Positions 44,376-52,777 of a stretch of DNA of 56,787 bases are shown here, piece after piece. A model generated the notes under the pieces. The model was given only the letters and a program-made list of their open reading frames with translations. It ran no database searches and was not told the DNA's origin. The position numbers were made by a program, and so were the translations under genes. The DNA comes from Capnocytophaga sp. (lineage in GTDB: Bacteria > Bacteroidota > Bacteroidia > Flavobacteriales > Flavobacteriaceae): the NCBI RefSeq assembly GCF_030532915.1, contig NZ_JAUNKD010000008.1:42031-98817 (forward strand), given 5' to 3'. Positions within the stretch are counted from its first letter, which is position 1. The number at the start of each line of letters is the position of its first letter.

Positions 44376-44456
44376 CGAAAAAAATCATTCCGACAGCAAA
44401 AGCGTTTTTAGCGGGGAATGTATTTATAAATAAAGCAGTAACAGTGAGTTATAAAA

Positions 44457-44873
44457 TCAACGTTTGTTGTATATAAATTTGAGTTTTTGTGGGGTGTAGC
44501 ACTCAAATTTTTTATCCGAAGAGATTAAAATAAGTTTATCGCTAATGGCGTGTGATATGATGGAATGGTCAAACGGGTCATTATGTCCCGAAACGATTTC
44601 CAATTTTGACAGCGTTTTTGCCTGTTCTGCTCCGAAAGGCAAAATGGTAAAGTAAAAATCATTCACAATGGCTTTAATCATAGCTTCTGCCGTTTTGTAT
44701 TTCGGTCGAATTTTTCCGATACGAAACAGTTGTACCAGCTCCATTGCCGTAACAGAGCTCACGTATATTTGGTTTGTATAATCATCAATGATATCTTGCA
44801 CGTTTTCGTTTAAATTGGCTTTGTCCGTAATCAGAAAAGCCATTATATTCGTGTCTATCAAATACCTACCCAT
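44457..44873 (-). CDS. VapC-type PIN-domain toxin (predicted ribonuclease)
   Basis: 138 aa. PIN-domain acidic residues are visible: YLIDTNIMAFL (Asp7), TAMELVQLF (Glu), NDPFDHSIISHAI (Asp) and LISSDKKF (Asp). VapC toxins cleave tRNA or rRNA with Mg2+ and are neutralised by the antitoxin encoded just upstream. The antitoxin stop lies only 7 bp before this ATG, the usual TA order. It is the intact member of a tandem duplicate; the other copy is frameshifted. RNA target unknown. Confidence 0.88.
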   Translation of the reverse strand: MGRYLIDTNIMAFLITDKANLNENVQDIIDDYTNQIYVSSVTAMELVQLFRIGKIRPKYKTAEAMIKAIVNDFYFTILPFGAEQAKTLSKLEIVSGHNDPFDHSIISHAISDKLILISSDKKFECYTPQKLKFIYNKR

Positions 44874-44880
44874 AAAGCTA

Positions 44881-45063
44881 TTATTTTAAAACGGCTTTCA
44901 TATCTAAAATTTTGCCGGTACCTGACAGTAACCGCATCATATATCCGGCTCTGGAAATTCTTTTACCGTTTTCGTCGTAAAAAATGGTTTCTTTTTTTTC
45001 TGTAGTTTTTTCAGGTTTATCCAAAACGGACTTCTTTTCTGATTTTTTAGTTGTTGCGTTCAT
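44881..45063 (-). CDS. Small antitoxin partner of VapC
   Basis: 60 aa. The N-terminal half is Lys/Glu/Thr-rich (MNATTKKSEKKSVLDKPEKT); the C-terminal half IFYDENGKRISRAGYMMRLL ends ILDMKAVLK. There is no classic ribbon-helix-helix or AbrB signature that I recognise, so the antitoxin role comes from position immediately before a PIN toxin and from duplication as a unit with it. A TACCTTTG box lies 16 bp upstream. A run of eight A's in the middle matches the place where the decayed copy lost its frame. Confidence 0.75.
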   Translation of the reverse strand: MNATTKKSEKKSVLDKPEKTTEKKETIFYDENGKRISRAGYMMRLLSGTGKILDMKAVLK

Positions 45064-45079
45064 AACTTTATATTTTTTG

Positions 45080-45087
45080 CAAAGGTA
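45080..45087 (-). promoter_or_regulatory. -7 box of the intact TA operon
   Basis: Minus-strand TACCTTTG, 16 bp before the antitoxin ATG; the flanking TTTTTTGCAAAGG context is shared with the degenerate copy. Confidence 0.6.
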
Positions 45088-45145
45088 CGAAAAAATAAAA
45101 CAGGTTGTGATTTGAGTTTTTTTGAAAATCGTATTGTTCCGTATC

Positions 45146-45733
45146 TCAATCGTTTTTGGTGTTACCGGTCATTCCACCGCTTAGGGCAAATTCCATTGCT
45201 TTGTGAGCCGAAAGCCCTTCGGCAGGTTTTATGTTTTCGGCTGCGGTAACAATAACCCAACCCGAAATGGCATACGAGTGCGGCAAATACACGCTCACCA
45301 TCGCTTGCATATTGGCAAAGCTCATATCTTCCTGTGTAAGAAAACCAATGCGCCAAACCTCGGGCTGGTTCTGCACTTTTACCCATACCGGATTGTTAAA
45401 CTTCCGATTATCACCAACAAACGAAGTCAGTACGTCTTTGATAGATGAATAAATAAATTTGATGCCGGGGGTGTGTTCAAGCAGGTAATCCAGCCAGCCC
45501 ACAAGCAGCCTGCCCAGAAAAAATTTGCTCCCAATAAAACCGATGAGCGTCGTGCTTAAAAACAACAGTACAAAAACCGCACCGGGATATTCCTTTGAAA
45601 TGCCGGGGATAAGGTTATCCACGCTTGAAAATATCGCCCAGATAATCCAAATGGTAGCGCTTAAAGGACCTATAATTAAAATACCTTGCAGAAAGTAGCG
45701 CAGAAACACACTGAAAAAGCCGTTAATTTTCAT
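45146..45733 (-). CDS. DUF502-family membrane protein
   Basis: 195 aa from the ATG at 45733. Two hydrophobic segments (about 9-31, 49-69) precede a soluble C-terminal part with TPGIKFIYSSIKDVLTSFVG and VKVQNQPEVWRIGFLTQED, the usual DUF502 pattern. Function is unknown; plant and bacterial relatives are membrane-associated. The frame is open further upstream to a TTG at 45766 but that stretch contains the promoter -7 box (45744-45751), so the ATG at 45733 is preferred. Confidence 0.88.
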   Translation of the reverse strand: MKINGFFSVFLRYFLQGILIIGPLSATIWIIWAIFSSVDNLIPGISKEYPGAVFVLLFLSTTLIGFIGSKFFLGRLLVGWLDYLLEHTPGIKFIYSSIKDVLTSFVGDNRKFNNPVWVKVQNQPEVWRIGFLTQEDMSFANMQAMVSVYLPHSYAISGWVIVTAAENIKPAEGLSAHKAMEFALSGGMTGNTKND

Positions 45734-45743
45734 CGTTTTTCGG

Positions 45744-45751
45744 CAAAGGTA
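45744..45751 (-). promoter_or_regulatory. -7 box of the DUF502 gene
   Basis: Minus-strand TACCTTTG ends 10 bp before the ATG at 45733, predicting a leader of only a few bases. Confidence 0.6.
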
Positions 45752-45841
45752 AAAGAAAAAAAGCAATGTACAATCATTTTGGCAATCACAGCTGATTTTT
45801 TTTCACAAGTCTATACTTACGCCGAAAAAACGAACCAAAAA

Positions 45842-45872
45842 TTTGGACAACACAAAAAAAGTAGTACATTTG
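45842..45872 (+). promoter_or_regulatory. Promoter of the small beta-barrel gene
   Basis: TTTG at 45842-45845 and TACATTTG at 45865-45872 with a 19-bp gap, a near-ideal Bacteroidota promoter, 30 bp before the ATG at 45903. Confidence 0.75.
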
Positions 45873-45902
45873 CCCTGATAATTTTTAAAATTCAAACGCA
45901 AT

Positions 45903-46475
45903 ATGAAAAAGATTTTATTCGTTTTATCAGTGATGGTCAGTGCTTTAACGTATGCACAAACCGAAAAAGGAAGTTTCTTTGTAGGGTCTGATTTTGGACT
46001 TTCTTACACATCAGAAAGCACCGTTATCCGAAGAGATGGTAACAAATCAGCCGATGTTACAACTTCAACATTTAAAATCGCTCCGAATGCCAATTATTTT
46101 ATTATTAATAACTTGGCGGTAGGTTTGGGCTTGGAGTACCAATACTCAAAAGTGAAAGGAGCCAGTTCGTCAACCAATGCATTTGCCATTGCCCCTAACG
46201 CACACTATTTCTTCCCGTTAGGTGGTGATATTGTTCCGTTTGTAGGAGCCAAAGTTGGCTACGGTACATTATCAAGAGGCGATAGCGACGCTCAAAAATA
46301 CAGAGGTTTGATTGCCGGAGCAAAAGCCGGTGTGGCTTACTTCTTAAATGAAGGTTTTGCCCTAACAGGCTTTTTGGGGTATGATTACAAAAGCTATACA
46401 AATGTGCAAGACAGAAAGGTAGAACTCAATAGTGGTACGTTTGGCGTAGGTATTGGTGTGGCTTTGTTCTATTAA
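45903..46475 (+). CDS. Small outer-membrane beta-barrel protein (porin/opacity-like)
   Basis: 190 aa. Signal peptide at 1-18 (MVSALTYAQ). The mature part consists of eight alternating strands (GSFFVGSDFGLSYTSES, NLAVGLGLEYQYSKV, VPFVGAKVGYGTLSR, LIAGAKAGVAYFLNEGFALT) and ends GVGIGVALFY with a C-terminal aromatic, consistent with an eight-stranded OmpX/OmpW-sized barrel. Role unknown, probably structural or general. It is monocistronic, with a strong promoter and a terminator. Confidence 0.85.
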   Translation: MKKILFVLSVMVSALTYAQTEKGSFFVGSDFGLSYTSESTVIRRDGNKSADVTTSTFKIAPNANYFIINNLAVGLGLEYQYSKVKGASSSTNAFAIAPNAHYFFPLGGDIVPFVGAKVGYGTLSRGDSDAQKYRGLIAGAKAGVAYFLNEGFALTGFLGYDYKSYTNVQDRKVELNSGTFGVGIGVALFY

Positions 46476-46501
46476 TATCAAATAAAGTTGAAAACCGTAT
46501 T

Positions 46502-46531
46502 AAAAGAGTTGTCCTTCGGCAGCTCTTTTTG
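46502..46531 (+). terminator. Terminator after the small beta-barrel gene
   Basis: AAAAGAG pairs with CTCTTTT, with further inner pairs closing around CCTTCGG; a T run ends it. Confidence 0.82.
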
Positions 46532-46606
46532 TTTATTACAAAAAAAGCGCTATCTTTCGGCGCAAAATCAAATAAAGGATTATAAAATAACATATCAAAA
46601 CGAATT

Positions 46607-48745
46607 ATGAACAAGATGCAGAAAAAAATGGTTCCGCTGGGATGTTTGTTGCTGGCAGTGGCTTGCAATCAGCCTGAAAAACAGCCTTCAACTGAAAAAA
46701 TCACCTATCCGCAAACCAAAAAAGTGGACACGACCGATGTTTATTTCGGTGCGGAAGTGAAAGACCCCTATCGCTGGCTTGAAGACGATCGTAGTGAAGA
46801 AACCGCCCAGTGGGTAAAAGCCCAAAATGAAGTTACCTTCGGTTATCTGAAAAAAATTCCGTATCGGGAAGTCATTCAGAAAAAACTTGAAAAAATCTGG
46901 AATTACGAAAAAATCGGTGCACCCTTCAAAGAAGGCGATTACACCTATTATTATAAAAACGACGGATTGCAAAACCAAAGCGTGTTGTACCGCAAAGACA
47001 AAGACGGCAAGGAAGAAGTTTTCTTGAATCCGAATGAATTTTCAAAAGACGGAACAACCTCGCTCGGCGGATTGAGTTTCTCTAAGGACGGCTCGCTCTT
47101 GGCATATCTCATCTCCGAAGGCGGAAGCGATTGGCGAAAACTCATCGTTATCAAAACCCAAACCAAAGAAGTGGTGGGCGATACGCTGGTTGATATTAAG
47201 TTCAGCGGTGCTTCGTGGAACGGCAACGACGGGTTTTATTATTCCAGCTACGACAAACCCAAAGGAAGCGAGCTCTCGGCAAAAACCGATACGCACAAGT
47301 TGTACTATCATAAATTAGGAACGGCGCAAAAAGACGATAAACTCATTTTTGGCGGAACGCCCGAGCAAAAATACCGCTACGTTTCGGGTGAAATTTCGGA
47401 TGACGGGAAGTTTTTGTTCATTTCGGGGGCAAATTCAACTTCGGGTAACAAATTGTTTGTTAAGGATTTATCCAAACCGAATTCCGATTTCGTGAGCATC
47501 ACCGAAACCTTTGACAACGACACGCAGGTGATTGATAGTAAAGGAGGCAAGTTGTTTTTAATTACTAATTTAAATGCACCTAACAAGCGTTTGGTAAGCG
47601 TTGATGCTTCCAACCCCAAACCCGCAAACTGGAAAGACATTATTGCCGAAACCGAAAATGTATTATCTGTTTCATTGGCAGGCGATTACTTTTTTGCTAA
47701 ATACATCGTTGATGCCGTTTCAAAAGTGAAACAATATGATTATGAAGGGAAATTAATCCGCGAGGTGGCGCTTCCGGGCGTGGGTTCTGCCGGTGGTTTT
47801 TCTGCCAAAAAAGAAGATACCGATGCTTATTTTTCATTCACGAATTACAATACGCCGTCTAAAATCTATAAAATCGACTTAAAATCAGGAAACTATGATT
47901 TATATTGGGAGCCTAAAATTGATTTTAATTCCGATAATTACGAATCAAAACAAGTGTTTTACACCTCAAAAGACGGTACAAAAGTTCCGATGATTATCAC
48001 CTATAAAAAAGGAACGCCCCTAAACGGAAAAAATCCTACCATATTATATGGTTACGGCGGGTTTAACATCAGCCTGACGCCTTCGTTTAGCGTTTCCAAC
48101 GCCGTATGGCTTGACAATGGCGGTGTGTATGCGGTTGCCAATCTTCGCGGAGGCGGTGAATACGGCAAAAAATGGCACGATGCCGGCACTAAAATGCAAA
48201 AACAAAACGTGTTTGATGATTTTATCGCAGCCGCGGAATATTTAATTGCCCAGAAATACACCTCTTCCGAGCATTTGGCTATTCACGGAGGTTCAAACGG
48301 CGGGCTGCTCGTAGGGGCAACAATGACCCAACGCCCCGATTTGATGAAAGTGGCGCTTCCTGCCGTGGGCGTGTTGGATATGCTTCGTTATCATACCTTT
48401 ACAGCCGGAGCCGGTTGGGCGTATGACTATGGTAAAGCCGACGACAGCAAAGAAATGTTTGAATATTTGAAAGCCTATTCACCCGTTCATAACGTAAAAG
48501 AAGGCATTCAATATCCCGCCACGATGGTAACCACCGGCGACCACGATGACCGCGTAGTGCCGGCGCATAGTTACAAATTCGCAGCCGAATTGCAAAGCAA
48601 ACAAAGCGGTAACAACCCCGTGTTAATCCGCATTGAAACCAACGCCGGACACGGAGCAGGCACGCCCGTGAGCAAAATAATTGAGCAGGCAGCCGATATG
48701 CAGGCCTTCATTTTATGGAATGTGGGCGTGACAGAATTGAAATAA
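46607..48745 (+). CDS. Prolyl oligopeptidase, lipoprotein form (peptidase S9A)
   Basis: 712 aa. Lipobox ends at Cys20 (LLAVAC), so it is exported and lipid-anchored. A seven-bladed propeller (about 85-435) precedes the alpha/beta-hydrolase domain. The triad is visible: Ser563 in HGGSNGG, Asp647 in TGDHDDRVVP and His682 in NAGHGAG; Arg649 binds the substrate. It cleaves short proline-containing peptides after Pro, here probably in the periplasm. An opening YPQTKKVDTTDVYFGAEVKD to PYRWLEDDRS is classical for the family. A near-consensus TATCTTTC lies about 50 bp upstream. It could trim peptides delivered by SusCD after surface proteolysis (inference). Confidence 0.96.
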   Translation: MNKMQKKMVPLGCLLLAVACNQPEKQPSTEKITYPQTKKVDTTDVYFGAEVKDPYRWLEDDRSEETAQWVKAQNEVTFGYLKKIPYREVIQKKLEKIWNYEKIGAPFKEGDYTYYYKNDGLQNQSVLYRKDKDGKEEVFLNPNEFSKDGTTSLGGLSFSKDGSLLAYLISEGGSDWRKLIVIKTQTKEVVGDTLVDIKFSGASWNGNDGFYYSSYDKPKGSELSAKTDTHKLYYHKLGTAQKDDKLIFGGTPEQKYRYVSGEISDDGKFLFISGANSTSGNKLFVKDLSKPNSDFVSITETFDNDTQVIDSKGGKLFLITNLNAPNKRLVSVDASNPKPANWKDIIAETENVLSVSLAGDYFFAKYIVDAVSKVKQYDYEGKLIREVALPGVGSAGGFSAKKEDTDAYFSFTNYNTPSKIYKIDLKSGNYDLYWEPKIDFNSDNYESKQVFYTSKDGTKVPMIITYKKGTPLNGKNPTILYGYGGFNISLTPSFSVSNAVWLDNGGVYAVANLRGGGEYGKKWHDAGTKMQKQNVFDDFIAAAEYLIAQKYTSSEHLAIHGGSNGGLLVGATMTQRPDLMKVALPAVGVLDMLRYHTFTAGAGWAYDYGKADDSKEMFEYLKAYSPVHNVKEGIQYPATMVTTGDHDDRVVPAHSYKFAAELQSKQSGNNPVLIRIETNAGHGAGTPVSKIIEQAADMQAFILWNVGVTELK

Positions 48746-48793
48746 TTCCGTAAAAAAGGAAGAAAAATCAGCTTCCAAATTACACTCAATTGC

Positions 48794-48836
48794 AAAAAAG
48801 CTGTTTTCATCATTCCAAAAAACGGCTTTTTTGCCT
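48794..48836 (+). terminator. Terminator after prolyl oligopeptidase
   Basis: AAAAAAGCTGTTTT (48794-48807) pairs with 48819-48832 over 14 bp with one G-U; T-rich sequence follows. Confidence 0.82.
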
Positions 48837-49052
48837 TTTTTGGGTTGTTGATAAAAATAATGTTTTGTTAAAAAATTGATTTTGTCATCACTTTTTTATT
48901 TGGTTTTTTTTAGATATTTGGGCATTTCCTATTAAAGAATTGTAAAATTAGTGTTAAACTTAATTGGTCGAGGATAAATTTCAAGGAAACTGTGTTGCAG
49001 ATGTGAAAATAATTATCTACGTTTGCAACCTGAAATAATGTGAATTTAAACA
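48837..49052. other. Promoter region of gldK
   Basis: AT-rich, no gene seen. It holds the gldK promoter (48995-49025) and nothing else I recognise. Confidence 0.5.
48995..49025 (+). promoter_or_regulatory. Promoter of the gldKLMN operon
   Basis: TTG at 48995-48997 and TACGTTTG at 49018-49025 (20-bp gap), 27 bp upstream of the ATG at 49053. It probably drives all four gld genes. Confidence 0.65.
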
Positions 49053-50420
49053 ATGTTTATGGCAAGAAAAATATTTGTAATGCTACTGATGCTTGTTGTA
49101 GTTTACGCTTGCGGTCGAGGTGGAGATAACAAAGGAGAGCTTGTTGGGGTAAAAGGCAAGAGTTGGAAACAACCCAAACCTTACGGTATGACGCTGATTC
49201 CCAGTGGGTCTTTCATTATGGGAAGCTCCGATGATGACAGGGCAGGAAGTATGAATGCCCCTGTGAAGACGGTTAGTGTCGGCTCATTCTATATGGATGA
49301 AACCGAAATCACTAATAGTGAGTACCGTCAGTTTGTGAATTGGGTACGTGACTCAATCATCCGTACTAACCTGGCTGAGTTGGCTGAACAAACCGGTCAA
49401 TCCAGTGGAGGCGTGGGTGATTACGCTTACCAAAATGCAAATTCTGAGAAATTAACGCCTTATGAGCAATATTTGCAAAACACTTACGGTGATGAGCGCA
49501 GTCGTCGTCTCAACCGAAAAGTAAACCTTATTTGGGATACTAAAAAGTTCCCTGATGAGTATTACTCAGAGGTAATGGATCAGATGTATTTGCCCGAAGA
49601 ACAATCGTATAACGGAAAGCGCATTATGGATGTTGAAAAGTTCGTTTTCAAATACCAGTGGTTAGATATGGAGAAAGCCGCTCGTGCCAAAGGAAACCGA
49701 AAAGACTTTATCAAAGAAGAGTTGGTAAAGGTATATCCTGACACAACGGTTTGGATTCGTGACTTCAACTACTCATATAATGAGCCGATGCACAACGATT
49801 ATTTTTGGCACGAAGCCTACGGAGAGTATCCGGTGGTGGGTGTGAGCTGGATTCAGGCAAAGGCATTTTGTGAGTGGCGAACCTTAAACAAAAACTCATA
49901 CCAAAAAGCAAAGGGGAATGACCAAGTAAATGCATTCCGTTTGCCGATTGAGTCAGAGTGGGAATATGCCGCACGCGGAGGGCTTGAAGGAGCTACCTAT
50001 CCGTGGGGAGGACCCTACACAACTGACGACAGAGGTTGCTTCTTGGCAAACTTTAAACCTTTGCGCGGTGACTATGCTTCTGATAATGCTTTGTACACCG
50101 TTGAAGCAAAATCGTATGAACCAAACGGATACAACCTGTACAATATGGCAGGAAACGTTTCGGAGTGGACAAACACTTCATACGACCCCAACTCATACGA
50201 GTATATGTCAACAATGAACCCCAGTGTGATTGACGAGAAAAACAAACGAAAAGTAATTCGTGGTGGTTCGTGGAAAGACGTGGCGTATATGCTTCGTGTA
50301 AACACACGTGATTTTGAATATCAAGATTCAGCACGTAGTTACATCGGGTTCAGAACCGTACAAGACTTTATGGGGGTGAGCGAATCACAACAAGCCAAGA
50401 GCGCAAGAGGTTTTAGATAA
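49053..50420 (+). CDS. gldK: T9SS/gliding lipoprotein GldK
   Basis: 455 aa. Lipobox at Cys20 (VVVYAC). The formylglycine-generating-enzyme-like fold runs from about residue 45 (MTLIPSGSFIMGSSDDDRAG) through FYMDETEITNSEYRQFVNWV and VVGVSWIQAKAFCEWR to VIRGGSWKDV and YIGFRTVQDF. GldK (PorK) forms with GldN the periplasmic ring of the type IX secretion system, attached to the outer membrane. The ATG at 49053 and the ATG at 49059 are both possible starts. First gene of gldKLMN in the conserved order. Confidence 0.97.
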   Translation: MFMARKIFVMLLMLVVVYACGRGGDNKGELVGVKGKSWKQPKPYGMTLIPSGSFIMGSSDDDRAGSMNAPVKTVSVGSFYMDETEITNSEYRQFVNWVRDSIIRTNLAELAEQTGQSSGGVGDYAYQNANSEKLTPYEQYLQNTYGDERSRRLNRKVNLIWDTKKFPDEYYSEVMDQMYLPEEQSYNGKRIMDVEKFVFKYQWLDMEKAARAKGNRKDFIKEELVKVYPDTTVWIRDFNYSYNEPMHNDYFWHEAYGEYPVVGVSWIQAKAFCEWRTLNKNSYQKAKGNDQVNAFRLPIESEWEYAARGGLEGATYPWGGPYTTDDRGCFLANFKPLRGDYASDNALYTVEAKSYEPNGYNLYNMAGNVSEWTNTSYDPNSYEYMSTMNPSVIDEKNKRKVIRGGSWKDVAYMLRVNTRDFEYQDSARSYIGFRTVQDFMGVSESQQAKSARGFR

Positions 50421-50492
50421 TCTCAAAACAAAATCAAGAAATTAAATTAAGTAAACAAATATATTAAAAACAACATTTAAATACTTTATCTT

Positions 50493-51158
50493 ATGGCAAA
50501 AGGGAATACAGGAAGAAAAAAAATCTTCAACGCAGTTTACAGCATCGGGGCGTCAGTCGTTATCTTGGGTGCATTGTTCAAATTAACTCACTGGAGCTTT
50601 GGTCCGCTTAACGGAACCGTTCTATTGGCAGTGGGGCTAATTACAGAGGCTATAATCTTTTTTATCGCAGCATTTGAGCCTGTTGAAGAAGAATATGACT
50701 GGTCATTGGTGTATCCGGAATTGGCAGGAGGCGCTGCACGTCAAAACTTTGCAAAAGCAGCTCCTGTTCAAGAGAAAGAAGACAAAATTTTGAAAGAGTC
50801 GCTTTCACAAAAACTTGACGGAATTTTAGCCGAAGCAAAATTAGACGCTAACCTAATGCGTTCATTAGGACGTTCAATTGAAAACTTTGCCGGTGCAGCT
50901 AAAGAAATTGCTCCGGTGGCAGACTCAATGGCAGCAACTCACAAATACGGTGAAGAGCTTTCATTGGCAGCAACTCACTTAGAATCATTAAACAGTCTTT
51001 ACAAATTACAATTAGAAAGAACCGAAAATCAAGTTACTGCACAAGCAGGCGTGGTTGATAACTTAAACTCATTGAACGAGCAAATGTTGTCATTCAAAAA
51101 CAACTTGAAATCGCTAAATACAGTTTACGGAGGAATGTTATCTGCTATGGGTAAATAA
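50493..51158 (+). CDS. gldL: T9SS motor protein GldL
   Basis: 221 aa. Two transmembrane helices near the N-terminus (about 14-31, 40-60) with the conserved segment LGALFKLTHWSFGPLNGTVL, followed by an acidic VEEEYDWSLVYPEL and a long cytoplasmic helical tail. Five GldL with two GldM form the proton-driven inner-membrane motor of T9SS and gliding. The usual charged residue between/in the helices (Glu in ITEAIIFF) is present. 72 bp after gldK. Confidence 0.97.
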   Translation: MAKGNTGRKKIFNAVYSIGASVVILGALFKLTHWSFGPLNGTVLLAVGLITEAIIFFIAAFEPVEEEYDWSLVYPELAGGAARQNFAKAAPVQEKEDKILKESLSQKLDGILAEAKLDANLMRSLGRSIENFAGAAKEIAPVADSMAATHKYGEELSLAATHLESLNSLYKLQLERTENQVTAQAGVVDNLNSLNEQMLSFKNNLKSLNTVYGGMLSAMGK

Positions 51159-51195
51159 TTTAGTTTTTTTAGTAACAATTTAAAAAAATAATACT

Positions 51196-52773
51196 ATGGC
51201 AGGAGGAAAATTAAGTCCCAGACAGAGGATGATTAACCTTATGTATTTGGTCTTTATCGCAATGCTTGCATTGAATATGGGTAAAGAGGTGCTAAATGCA
51301 TTCGGGTTAGTCAATGAAAAATTTGAAGCATCAAACCGAAAAGCAAACGAAGATAACAACGCCGCAATGCAAACTTTGAAAGAAAAGTTAGATGAAAACA
51401 AAGCGTTATGGCAAGATAACTACGATAAAGCAAAACTCGTTAAAAGTGCTTCGGATGTGTTTTATGACCATATTCAAGGAATCAAAGGCGGGTTAAACAC
51501 CACCATTGAAGAGGCAAAAGATGCCGCTACCGGTAAAATTGATTACCAAAAATTGGATAAATCAGAATATACCGACGGAATCTTCTTTAAAGGAGAAGGG
51601 TATGCCGAAAAAGGTCAGCAGTTCGTAGATGCTATTGAAACCTACAAAAAATCAATAAAAGAAATTTTGGGCGACGACCCGAGATACAAACCCGTTATTG
51701 ACAAAATCAACAGAGAGTTTAGCACCGCTGATGAAAAGAAAACGGACGGAACCACACAAAAATGGTTGAATTACAACTTTGAAGGCTTCCCATACGTTGC
51801 ATCACTTGCCAAACTTTCAATGATGCAGTCAGATATCCGTACCATTGAGCAAGATTTTTATAGCGCCGCTTTGGAAGGAGCTTTAAAACAACAAGTTTCA
51901 ATGACCAACTATACCACTTTGCTTGAACAATCAAAAGGTGCGTACTATCAAGGTGAGAAGTTTGACGGGGCTATCGTTTTAGGTAGAAAAGATGCCACTA
52001 CACGTCCTAACTCAGTTGAGTTGAAGTTAGACGGGCGTCCGCTTACACCTTCTGATTACACCATTGAAGACGGTCGTGTTAAGTTGAACGTAGGTGCAGG
52101 TAATGCAGGTGAGCACAAAATTGAAGGAAATTTATATTTTGATCAAGATGGTGAGCGTATTGCAGTAGCTGTAAGTCAATCGTTTTCAACTATCCCGAAA
52201 CCGAATGCTGCCGTAATTTCAGCCGATAAAATGAATGTGGTGTACCGCGGTGTTGATAACCCGATTACCATTTCAATGCCGGGCGTTCCTGATAACAAAA
52301 TTTCGGCAAGTGCTGCCGGTTTGTCAAAAAAATCAGGTACAAATTACGTAATGCGACCCGGTCAAGGGCGTGAGGTTACCATTAACGTAACAGGTGAAAT
52401 TGACGGGAAAAAATTCTCATCTTCACGTCAGTTCCGAATTAAAAATTTACCGCGCCCTGTTGCAAAAATTGCGGGCGAAATCGGTAATGTTAAATTACCA
52501 AAAGCAAACTTGGCAGTCGTTCCTATTGAGGCTGCAATGGAAGATTTTGATTTTGACTTGAAAGTGCGTGTGAAATCATTCAAAGTTTCTGTTCCGGGAC
52601 AACCAAGTGTTCAGGTTAATGGAGGTAGAATGAACGACCAAGCAAAATCTGTTTTAAATAGAGCAAAACGCGGTGATGTGATTCAAATCTTTGACATTTC
52701 AGCCGAAATTGTAGGTAATTCAAGTTATCACTTGCCTAAAGTTGCTCCTATTTCAGTAGAGATAACAAACTAA
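51196..52773 (+). CDS. gldM: T9SS motor protein GldM
   Basis: 525 aa. A single N-terminal transmembrane helix (LMYLVFIAMLALNMGKEVL, about 14-32) pairs with GldL; the periplasmic part contains a helical D1-like region and beta domains ending PLPKVAPISVEIT-like. It opens AGGKLSPRQRMINLMYLVF, the canonical GldM start. It carries motor torque to the GldK/GldN ring. 37 bp after gldL and 4 bp before gldN. Confidence 0.97.
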   Translation: MAGGKLSPRQRMINLMYLVFIAMLALNMGKEVLNAFGLVNEKFEASNRKANEDNNAAMQTLKEKLDENKALWQDNYDKAKLVKSASDVFYDHIQGIKGGLNTTIEEAKDAATGKIDYQKLDKSEYTDGIFFKGEGYAEKGQQFVDAIETYKKSIKEILGDDPRYKPVIDKINREFSTADEKKTDGTTQKWLNYNFEGFPYVASLAKLSMMQSDIRTIEQDFYSAALEGALKQQVSMTNYTTLLEQSKGAYYQGEKFDGAIVLGRKDATTRPNSVELKLDGRPLTPSDYTIEDGRVKLNVGAGNAGEHKIEGNLYFDQDGERIAVAVSQSFSTIPKPNAAVISADKMNVVYRGVDNPITISMPGVPDNKISASAAGLSKKSGTNYVMRPGQGREVTINVTGEIDGKKFSSSRQFRIKNLPRPVAKIAGEIGNVKLPKANLAVVPIEAAMEDFDFDLKVRVKSFKVSVPGQPSVQVNGGRMNDQAKSVLNRAKRGDVIQIFDISAEIVGNSSYHLPKVAPISVEITN

Positions 52774-52777
52774 AAAT

